From Argopecten irradians (lineage: Eukaryota; Mollusca; Bivalvia; Pectinida; Pectinidae): a stretch of DNA of 64,000 nt. The translations under genes and the position numbers were made by a program. Positions 55,290 to 64,000 of the stretch are shown piece by piece. The notes beneath the pieces are model-generated. The model saw nothing but the letters and a program-made list of their open reading frames with translations. It did not search any database and was not told the DNA's origin. Within the stretch, counting starts at the first letter, position 1. Each line of letters begins with the position of its first letter. The stretch is from the NCBI RefSeq assembly GCF_041381155.1, contig NC_091138.1, positions 38,681,604-38,745,603 on the forward strand, in the 5' to 3' direction.

Positions 55290-57062
55290 AGGTAAATATG
55301 AAACGAACATCTATCATGTACGCAACTTCAAAGGAATTATTGCTTGCATTCGAAAGAGCGGAAATCAAAATCATATTTTTTTTTTAATGGAGACCCATTA
55401 CACAATAAATGTTGATTATAAAATAATGTCTTCTGTAATATCACGTAGATTAATGAAGTAAAACTCAAAAAAAGGTTTCATTAGAGGAAGGTTTATTGGA
55501 GAATACACCAGACTAATAGGATATTCCTTATAATACACTGAAAACAGAAAGTATTCTAGGTTTGCTTCTTTTATAGATTTTGAGAAAGCGTTCGATTCTT
55601 TAGAAAGGAACTTTATTTTTTAAACACTTAGTTTTTTATAACTTTGGCCCAACCAACATAGATGGATTGAAACCTTTTATAACAACAGTACCTGCTGTGT
55701 TGCAAAAAAAATTGTCATCGCCGTCTAAATGGGTTTTTTAAATACAAAGAGGTGTCAGACAAGGTGACCCTATTAGTCCTTATATTTTCATTTTGTGTGT
55801 CGCATTATTGAATGCAGCGATTAAATACAGCCCTGTTATAATGGGAATAAATGTATGTCGGATTATACTTCCTTTACACTTTCATATGATCCACAAGCAT
55901 CGGATTTTGCAAAAGTTTCTGGTCTTAAAATGTATATGGAAAAAAAATAGTTGCAAGGATTGACTCTAGAAGGGGCTATAGGCTTGAAATTCTTCCACAT
56001 AGAAATCTACATTGGATCATCGAGGATAATTTCAATTACTTGGCGTTACATATAATTTTCACAAAGAAAATATATATGAAGATACTTTTAATAAAAATCT
56101 AAAATCAAATTGAAATATTTTCGGTTATAAATCTTTCCTACGTAGGCAGGGTCACAGTAGTAAAATATTTTATACAAACTTTGACTGTACTTCAAAATTC
56201 ACCAGAAAAAAAATAGGTTTTAGTAAAGAGATTCATTAAACATTCTTCAATTTTATATGGAAAGGCAAAATTGATAAAGTTAAACAAAATGTTATGTACA
56301 TGTATGGCGATTATAGTGAAGGGGGATTACTGTCCCTCATGTTGAGTCATTTTGTCATGCATTGAAATGTTCCTGGATAAGTAAGCCCATGAATCCTTTA
56401 CATTGCTCACCTTGGAAAACATAAGTATTAGATAAGTTAGAGATAAAAAAAATTAGGATGACAAAAGAGGGACTTGTGAGAATTTCAAAAGTTTTTAAAT
56501 ACTTTTTGGAAATAAATTTTACTTATTTTGTCTACTGTTGTCGAATATAAAGTGCCCACAACCCAAATGTGATTATTTCTCAACCGATCTGGTATAATGA
56601 CGGTGTTAAAGTAGATAGAAAGTCAGTCTTTTGTAGACATTTGTGTGCAAAAGGATTTTTTTTTAATTAATGATCTCTTAAAAGATCAAAAATTTATCTT
56701 TCGAAAGTTTTGGTGAAAAATATGATAATGATATAACTTTTTTAGAATATCATAAATTCCATACCAAGGGACTAGAAACAAATTCTCAAAGAGCAAAATA
56801 ATGTACCAACCGAAATTTAGTCAAGTAAAGTGATAAACTACATTAAAATAACGACAAAGTAACAAAATATTAAAACTAATTATTATTAGACAAATATTAA
56901 ACAAAACCAACTAGTCAAGGAAAGTGGAACGACGTTTTACAATTGAATATAGTTGATAAAACATGACACACTTATCACATATCTCCTAGACTTATTACTG
57001 GTGATACTATGCTTCAGGATTCCCAGTTTAAAATATTAAATAATATTCTTTATACTAGTGTT
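55290..57062 (+). mobile_element. Decayed LINE, reverse-transcriptase region
   Basis: Reverse-transcriptase signatures are scattered over all three plus-strand frames: GFIRGRFIGEYTRLIGYS, ASFIDFEKAFDSLERNFIF, a QGDP-type motif near 55770 (read as RQGDPISPYIF), ASDFAKVSGLKMYMEKK, and later ITGDTMLQDSQFKILNNIL at 57000-57050. There are many stops and frame changes, so it is dead. Order and motifs fit the C-terminal half of an L1/Tx1-like non-LTR element, though the clade call is only by eye. The YADD catalytic motif was not seen and its segment appears lost near 55850. It continues after the MITE at 57062-57415. Confidence 0.75.
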
Positions 57063-57415
57063 TAAAGATGCTCCACCGCCGACAGAGCATAAATGATATT
57101 CATAATTTGAAACAATAATAGGTATTTAATCGTGTATATATATGTCTAATTAACACAAAAATAATGTTAAATAATTTATTTCGCTTTTGGTGCATGCGCA
57201 ATCAGTACTTCATTCCATATAGGATATAGTGACACGGAATTTTTTCGGGATGCAATTAATTATTTTTCATATTTTAACTTGAAGTAAAATTAGAAGCTCA
57301 AACTTTTCAATGGTTAAAGTAAGTAACTTTTGTAACTGAAGAAAAATACTAAATAGTCTTCTCCTGTTTTTGATGGTGAAAAAAATACCATTTGTCAGCG
57401 GTGGAGCATCTTTAA
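57062..57415. mobile_element. TTAA-flanked MITE, copy 2, inside the LINE
   Basis: TTAA at 57062-57065 and 57412-57415, with AGATGCTCCACCGC terminal inverted repeats, in reverse orientation to 40850-41213. LINE coding traces stop at its left edge and resume at its right edge, so it inserted after the LINE. Confidence 0.82.
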
Positions 57416-57530
57416 TTGATGAAGGCTAAATTATCTGAAACAGAAAGGTGTACCTTTTATGAAAATTTAAGGGAGGTAATGTTATTTTTTGGATTGTTGC
57501 TATGTTTTAAAAGTCTTTTTTTCGTACTCC
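57416..57530 (+). mobile_element. LINE segment between two insertions
   Basis: Reading MKAKLSETERCTFYENLREV it resembles the Cys-containing tail that follows reverse transcriptase in L1-like elements. It is bounded by the TTAA MITE on the left and the GGTCATCTGA element on the right. Confidence 0.5.
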
Positions 57531-57535
57531 TTTTT

Positions 57536-59401
57536 AGGTCATCTGACCAAAGGTCAGGAAGACCTATTGTCATCGTGTTTCGTCCGTCGTCGTGCGTAAG
57601 ACTATTTATACAAAAGCCTACTCCTCCTTAACCCTTGAGCGGATTACATCCATATTTGGTGTGAAACATCATTGGGGAAGGGCAATTGTATTTTATATAA
57701 ATGAGCCTGGTCACACCCCTAGGGGCTGAGGGGTGGGGCCCCCGAAAGAGAAAATTTTCTTAATCTTAGCTTTTAAAATCCTACTCCTCCTTCATCCTTG
57801 GATGGATTTCATCTATATTTGGTGTTAAACATCATTCGGGAAGGACAATCATATTTTATATAAATGAGCATGGTCTCGACCCCTAGGGGCTGAGGGGTGG
57901 GGCCCCAAAGAGAAAATTTTCTTAAATTTAGCTTTAAAATCCTACTCCTCCTTCATCCTTGGATGAATTTCATCCATATTTTGTGTGAAACATCATTGGG
58001 TAAGGACAATCATATTTTATATAAATGAGCCTGGTCCGACCCCTAGGGGCTGAGGGGTGGGGCCCCAAAAGGGCAAATTTTCTTAAATTTAGCTTTAAAA
58101 TCCTACTCCTCCTTCATCCTTGGATGAATTTCATCCATATTTTGTGTGAAACATCATTGGGTAAGGACAATCATATTTTTATATAAATGAGCCTGGTCCG
58201 ACCCCTAGGGGCTGAGGTGTGGGGTCCCAAAAGGGCAAATTTTCTTAAATTTAGCTTTAAAATCCTACTCCTCCTTCATCCTTGGATGAATTTCATCCAT
58301 ATTTTGTGTGAAACATCATTCGGGAAGGACAATCATATTTTATATAAATGAGCCTGGTCCGACCCCTAGGGGGCTGAGGGGTGGGGCCCCAAAAGGGCAA
58401 ATTTTTCTTAAATTTAGCTTTAAAATCCTACTCCTCCTTCATCCTTGGATGACTTTCATCCATATTTTGTGTGAAACATCATTGGGTAAGGACAATCATA
58501 TTTTATATAAATGAGCATGGTCCGAACCCCCTAGGGGCTGAGGGGTGGGGCCCAAAAGGGCAAATTTTCTTAAATTTGGCTTTTAAAATCCTACTCCTCC
58601 TTCATCATTGGATCAATTTCATCCATATTTGGTGTGTGAAACATCATTGGGGAAGGAAAATCATATTTTATATAAATGAGTCTGGTCCGACCCCAAGGGG
58701 CTGAGGGTGAGGGCCCCAAATGGGGAAATTTTTTAAATTTTAACTGTTTTCAGGTTTCGATCTCCGATATCAATGGAAATTTGTCTATAGGGGTTTAAAT
58801 TGATGCCGAACAACATGCAAACATTTTCGTAAAGATTTTGGTATTCCAAGATGGCCGCTTGCCCACTTCCTGTTTTAAGGTATCAGTCTCCGATCTCAAT
58901 GAAAATTGGTCTATAGGGGTTTTAATTGATGCCCGAACAACGTGCAAACATTTTCGTAAAGATTTTGGTATTCCAAGATGGCCGCTGGCCCACTTCCTGT
59001 TTTCGGGTTCAGTCTCCGATCTCAATGAAAAAAATTGTCTATAAGGGTTTTAATTGATTCAGAAGGGGGGGGACTTTAGGTGAGGATAATCATATTTTAT
59101 AAAGGACCGAGCTAAGACAATGGGGATAGTACGGCGGAGGTCCAAAATGGGAGCTTTGCTGAAATTTGGCTTTAAAATCTGACTCCTTTATATTAATCCT
59201 TGAATTGGTTATAAACAAATATGGATGAAAGGCTACCAAGTTTGTTCAACAAATGACATTTACCTATTTCAGAAACTTACATATTCAACTAAGGAGTTCC
59301 TTGTATTGCTTATATTAATCTTTAACCAATACTTTATACTGTGACTTTGTTGTTTTGTGCCATGAGTCAGAGATGACCGTTAAGGCCTATGGGCCTCTTG
59401 T
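57536..59401. mobile_element. GGTCATCTGA-family element with 165-bp and 120-bp cores
   Basis: The left end is TTTTTAGGTCATCTGACC with CGTCCGTCGTCGTGCG. The right end is GAGATGACCGTTAAGGCC then TATGGGCCTCTTGT. About seven tandem copies of a 165-bp core lie at 57610-58740 (CCTACTCCTCCTTCATCCTT; AAACATCATTGGGTAAGGAC; GACCCCTAGGGGCTGAGGGG). These are followed by about three copies of a 120-bp core at 58755-59050 (AACATTTTCGTAAAGATTTT; CCAAGATGGCCGCTTGCCCA). Non-coding: open frames follow the cores. It is inserted in the LINE. Confidence 0.82.
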
Positions 59402-59965
59402 TAAATTTGATATAAATAAAAAAATGACCTTGTGGTACGTTTCAATCCACAATCATTTCTTTTTGGGGTAAATATTGATAGATTGGAGAATGATTTTTTT
59501 TTCTTTTGTTACTATGCGATTTCTTTAATCTATTAAAAAAATATTTCCTTGAAGGGAAACTAAATAGGTTTTGCTATAGGGAGAATGATTTTACTGTGCA
59601 AACTAAATTTTTCCAGACTGTTTAAGCACTATCCAGACATTTTTGTTATTAATCTTTGAAGCAACCAATACTTTATACTGTGACTTTGTTGGTTTTGTGC
59701 CATGAGTCAGATGCGTTATGGGCCTGGCTTGTTAATATTTGAATATAAATAAAAAATGACCTTGTGGTACGTTTCAATCCACAATTTTTCTTTTGGGGTA
59801 TAATTATTGACTAGATGGGAGAATGGATTTTTTTTTGCTATTGTTACTATGCGATTTCTTTTTATCTATTACAAAAAAATATTACACAACGGGAATACAA
59901 TCCCATGTTTTGCTATAGGTAACTGTTACTGTGCAAAACTAATTAGTGTTCTCTCAGGACTGTAA
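59320..59965. repeat. About 310-bp tandem duplication
   Basis: 59325-59640 and 59660-59965 are the same segment in tandem: the tail of the GGTCATCTGA element (CAATACTTTATACTGTGACT, then GGCCT..CTTGTTA) plus following LINE-derived text (GACCTTGTGGTACGTTTCAA, CTATGCGATTTCTTT, GTTTTGCTATAGG). The second copy differs mostly by short indels. Confidence 0.85.
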
Positions 59966-60331
59966 GCACTTATCTGGACATTATTTGTATAAATTTTAAT
60001 TAAAACAACCATAGTTCCTAAAAAAGTAATACACGCTGTAAATAAAAAAAAACTACAATCAACATGCTGAATTTTGATAGCTAAATTTCTCCGGTGGGCG
60101 ACACCCTAATATCATTTTGTTTTCAGTATTTTATTCTGAAATTGTGGTCATAAGGTCATGCAGTTGAAAACAAATTCTTATCATACAACATTATAAGATA
60201 TCGACTATTTTTTCACTATATTAACCAATATTGAAATCAATTTTCGATATACTTTTTTCACTATTACATGAAGTGTTTAATTTTCTTTCCTTAACTAGAT
60301 CACTTGGCGCTCGCTTAACTGGAAGCACATT

Positions 60332-60677
60332 CAGTCAAACCTGCAGAAGTGACACCTCTGGATAAAGACCAACTGCGTAATAAGACCAAATGACCACTTT
60401 CAACACAATTTGCCCTACGTATTCCGTCTTTGCATATTACAGAGTTAGTTCCCTTGCAGGAAGGTATCGATTGTTACGTCATTATTTTGTGAGTGCAATT
60501 CACGTCGTTTTCTCCGAAACATATTACGTTACGCTCGCAAGCACATGACCTCACAATCAATACCTACCCGCAAGTGCAGATAACTCTACAATATACAAAT
60601 TCGGAATAAAGACCGCTTGGCTATAATAACATTTTTTTCTTGGTCACTAGAGTGGTCTTTAGAGATAGGTTTGACTG
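60332..60677. mobile_element. CAGTCAAACCT MITE carrying a nested MITE
   Basis: Terminal inverted repeats CAGTCAAACCT (60332-60342) and AGGTTTGACTG (60667-60677), with inner GATAAAGACCA / TGGTCTTTA similarity extending the pairing. The MITE at 60420-60608 is inserted inside. Confidence 0.7.
60420..60608. mobile_element. TATTCCGTCTTTGCATATTA MITE, nested copy
   Basis: Same family as 14008-14204, with matching left end TATTCCGTCTTTGCATATTA and inner TACCTACCCGCAAGTGCAGA. The right end is more diverged. It sits in the middle of the CAGTCAAACCT element, so it arrived later. Confidence 0.75.
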
Positions 60678-60774
60678 TATTAACGACATTTGAGTTAGCT
60701 TCGACTTTTCTCACAAAATTACGTGAAAAAGTTAACAACAGAAGAAAAATCTCTTCTACTGTTAAAACAAAAGG

Positions 60775-61165
60775 TTAAAGCTGCTCCACCGCCGACAGAG
60801 TATAAATAATATTCATCATTTGAACAATAATTGGTGTTGAATCGTGTATATATATGCCTAATTAACACAAAATATAGGCCGAATGTAAAATAATTTATTT
60901 CGCCTTTGGTGCATGCGCAATCAGTACTTCAATCCATAAAGGATCTAATTTTACTTCAAGTTAAAAATATAAAAAATAATTAATTGCATCCCGAAAAAAT
61001 CCTATAGAACTATATCCTATATGGAATGAAGTACTGATTGCGCATGCACCAACGGCAAGATAAATAATTGTTTAATAATATTTTATTGTGGTTAATTAGA
61101 CCATAAATATATACACTACATGATTAAACAGCAGACCAATTAATGATCTAATGATGAATGATGTC
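60775..61165. mobile_element. TTAA MITE, copy 3, rearranged as a fold-back
   Basis: It starts TTAAAGCTGCTCCACCGCCG as in copy 2, but after about 170 bp it switches to the opposite orientation. GGTGCATGCGCAATCAGTAC near 60910 is answered by GTACTGATTGCGCATGCACC near 61032. The far end is eroded and lacks a clear GGAGCATCT terminus. Confidence 0.7.
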
Positions 61166-61454
61166 ATTAAAGTGCCCACTAGCCTGTTCCGAAACGGAGC
61201 TTATAATTTTGTAAAATAGGAATGTAAAACGACAATCAATCATTTTGTAAAGTCCGCAGGAAGTTATTTAACTATACGATTTACTAGCAAACTTATCAAT
61301 CGCCTTCATAACTATTTAATTTAGAATATAATAAAAATGTTAATTTTCATAACGCGGGGTCGTTTTAATGTTTCCTTCCCGCCGCTCGTCCTAAATGCCG
61401 CGCGTGTATGTTGACTTAATGCTCTGTAACATTAGACGGCGAATAGTTTTTTTG

Positions 61455-61712
61455 GGTGTGTAACCTCATCTCAAGAGCATCTTTAAATATTTACAGTCTA
61501 ATCTCTCCATCTTTTAAAATGGCATTAAGGGGAGGAGGAGGCACTATAGGGAAATACACAGACACTTGCAGATTATTATCTAACATCAAAATTCTATTTT
61601 TTTATAAAAAATGTATAATTTGTCTTCCTTATATGTTGCATTTATTAAATGTTGTTCTCTATACACTGTATTTTGTAAAGAGACGAAATAAAGTTTGAAA
61701 TTTGAAGATTTG
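61455..61712 (+). mobile_element. Probable LINE 3' end
   Basis: T-rich text, CTGTATTTTGTAAAGAGACG, AATAAA and then repeated TTTGAAATTTGAAGATTTGA resemble the tails of L1-like elements in molluscs. It may be the 3' end of the LINE that starts at 55290, pushed away by later insertions. This is inference. Confidence 0.45.
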
Positions 61713-62419
61713 AAGACCGCGGATTTCGGTAGGTTTCCACAGTTGTGATGTCATCCATTGTTTTTTGTAGTATAATATCCAACTGAATCCATCCCTACAT
61801 AACGGAATATGGCTACTGGTCAACTGTATAGACCTTTAATCAACTTACCAGCTGTAGCTCTATTTCGTTATACTTTTTACAGCTACTTTATATCATAATC
61901 TGAAGTGCCTGTGGGTAAATATAGCATAAATGACATGAATCTCTCAAGGTAAAGAAAGAGAATAGGGCATCAAAAACTTCAGTACAGCTTGTATGATTGT
62001 ACCAATTGTGATACAAGATTATCCCCCTTTGACCCAATATTCCCCCTTTGGTTCAAATCCTGAATAAAAAATAAGTACATGAAAGTGAATGTTTTGAGAT
62101 ACAAAGTCTACACTCAACATAAAATCAGACAAAAATAATCAAGCCATTTAAAATCATTGATGTTTTTCAATATTCTAGAGACTGGTTGCCAGTCCACTCA
62201 AGGTACCTGAGGGTAGCCTGGCCCCTTGTCATTTATTTTTCTCATTGATCTCTATGACTATAGTATCAAAAGTTTCATCTTGTTAAAGCCAATTTTTTGC
62301 TCTTGAATTGTACTTGATATTCACAATTATTAAATCCCTATTGTAAAGTCTTTAGTTTACATGTTTAAATGAAAAAACGATACAATGTGTAGAAAAAAAA
62401 ACTTTTGTTTTTTATCTCA
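61713..62419. other. Unassigned sequence
   Basis: No recognised exon. Near 62170 ATATTCTAGAGACTGGTTGC has a distant echo at 4450 (CATTCTAGAGACTGTCGGCC), hinting at a dispersed repeat. Confidence 0.3.
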
Positions 62420-62960
62420 GTCGCCCACCAATTAAACAATTTTAAATCCCCACCACATAGGATGCTACCATTGCAATATGGGTTGTTTTCCCATATCTTA
62501 GATTTTAGAGATAGTCATTTATATGGAAATTTGCCACTTGACCCCTTTAACCACACCCCTCAGGTCAGCCCCACTATTTGTACAATTTTGAATCCCCACC
62601 TTATAAGGATGCTACCATTGTAATAAGATTGCTATCCTATGCTTAGTTTTAGGTGAGAAGTTGTTTATTACCTCTAAATGACCTAAGTTGGCGATGTTCC
62701 GTAAAACTCAAACAAATATGGAAATAGCTAAATTGACCCCTTTTGGCCCCAGTTGGTCAGCATGATCATTTGTACAATTTTCAGTTCCCATCCCATATGG
62801 ATGCTACCAGTTAAATTCTGACAAGTAGTTATGAAGAAATTGATTGTTGATGGGCTGACAAGGTAGGCAACGGTGTCCTTCAGACCAGGTGAGCTGATAA
62901 TAAGACCAAGTGTGTTCACCAATGATCTACACACCAATTTGGTTGGTGTTAATTTTGTTG
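62420..62960. repeat. Three diverged 150-bp repeats, probable element core
   Basis: Three units at about 62425, 62570 and 62755 share TTTGTACAATTTTGAATCCC followed by GGATGCTACCATT. The last is followed by CAGACCAGGTGAGCTGAT, which may be the terminal part of a GGTCACCTGA-like element. Diverged and non-coding. Confidence 0.6.
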
Positions 62961-63920
62961 GTCACTTTGGTTTCTGTTTTTAAACCATGTGATGTGTGAA
63001 ACAATAGGCATTCATATGTCACCTCACTTGACATGACAATCAACATTGTCAGAAAATAAAGCCTTCTTACACATCTACTAGTTACAGTAGAAATTTGTGG
63101 GATTCTTTTAGGAGTTGTCCAGAAAAGAGTTGTCCAGTGTCCAGATAAATGGACAACAGACAGATATTAATTCCAGTACATGTATAACCCAGTATAATAA
63201 AGTTATTTTAATTTTGAACAAAAACAAACACAAATGATAAGGTTTAATCTTTATTGCTAACAATTCAAAATGTATTGCAAAATGGTTACATATAGGTAAA
63301 CAAATGGATGATTTTGATAACATTCCTTTCTTGTACACACATTACATGTAATTGTACCATATATGATGATGAAAACTCCTCGTACAACAAACTTACACAC
63401 AACTCTACACAAAACCTGTATGTCACTGAGAAACTGACACCAGTGTTACATAAACATATGTAGGTCATATCATACAGGCAATTATTTTGAGGGTAAAAAA
63501 AATTTGATCTTCATTTAACAATTTGAAGGAATTTAGATTCTGGGACATTCTTATAACAACATGAAAGACTGGTCCTGTCAATTTCTCAATTCTGAAGAGA
63601 TATCTACCCTGTCCACAAAATATCATTTTATCAGTTAAAATTCAAAATTCTAACTTTCTACAAAATATCAATTAAGTATTGACCCCACACAAACAATGAG
63701 CTATATAGTAAATCAATTATCCAAAACCTTAGCCGTCGGTTTAGTACTGTATACGCGTCTACAATGATGGACATGGACAATCAGGTTAACACTTACACAC
63801 ACATGCTCATTTATAAGACTTTCACACAGATCAGAATTATAATGGAGCTGACAACTATTAGGATACAGTCAATTGTATATTAAAGTAACACAGGGCATTT
63901 AATCTGTTTTCCCTTTAAGC
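62961..63920. other. Unassigned sequence
   Basis: AT-rich, no conserved open frame. A short direct repeat (AGAGTTGTCCAG / AGTGTCCAGATA) lies near 63120-63145. Confidence 0.35.
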
Positions 63921-64000
63921 TCTTACCATTATAGAGTTATCTGCCCATGTGGGTAGGTATTGAATGTGACGTCACATGTGTGAGGTGTAAACTCCAACTT
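63921..64000. mobile_element. Partial MITE running off the window
   Basis: Reverse-oriented relative of 14008-14204 (AGAGTTATCTGCCC, GTGGGTAGGTATTGA, GTGACGTCACATG). It is cut by the window end. Confidence 0.6.

Noticed and set aside
58308-59044. Open frames with repeated MKHHxGRTIIFYINE segments
   Set aside because: They follow the 165-bp and 120-bp cores of the GGTCATCTGA element in whichever frame lacks stops. The repeats are non-coding.

Overview
The window is animal nuclear DNA, AT-rich and intron-rich, and most probably from a bivalve mollusc. The evidence is the spliced genes with vertebrate orthologues, the many short non-autonomous transposons, tRNA-derived SINEs, a pearl-like element with an ACGG tail, and large minisatellites. 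Species cannot be fixed from sequence alone. I see no bacterial operons, CRISPR arrays, viral fossils or LTR elements.

Three protein-coding genes can be built exon by exon. (1) TRMT10A, the tRNA m1G9 methyltransferase, lies on the minus strand at 4782-11040 in six coding exons (375 aa). (2) MTTP, the microsomal triglyceride transfer protein large subunit, lies on the plus strand at 11768-25012 in 18 coding exons (about 885 aa), with a further 3' UTR exon near 29425. These two are head to head across a short shared promoter that carries a perfect TCTCGCGAGA element, and the same divergent pair exists in human. (3) ZCCHC24, a CCHC/3CxxC zinc-binding protein, lies on the minus strand at 35955-53537. 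Its first and last two coding exons are clear, but the zinc-knuckle exon was not found.

Layout: 1-1850 unassigned; 1850-3658 a 26-bp minisatellite; 3661-4780 a MITE and a SINE; 4782-11040 TRMT10A with a 37-bp minisatellite and a pearl-like element in its introns; 11041-11250 the bidirectional promoter; 11768-29590 MTTP with intronic MITEs; 29600-35950 a convergent intergenic or 3' UTR region with an X-box-like array; 35955-53537 ZCCHC24, with at least five minisatellites in its introns; 53540-55100 its upstream region; 55110-61710 a decayed LINE riddled with later insertions; 61711-64000 repeats and unassigned sequence.

The most striking feature is the minisatellite at about 36485-37762. Its roughly 32-bp unit is a copy of the 3' end of the adjacent ZCCHC24 exon together with its 5' splice site. 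The true splice donor is therefore followed by about 35-40 tandem decoy donors. I know of no description of this arrangement.

A caution applies. Scattered single-base indels in the 44-51 kb arrays, in a 310-bp duplication near 59.6 kb and in one MTTP exon suggest that parts of this assembly are poorly polished.
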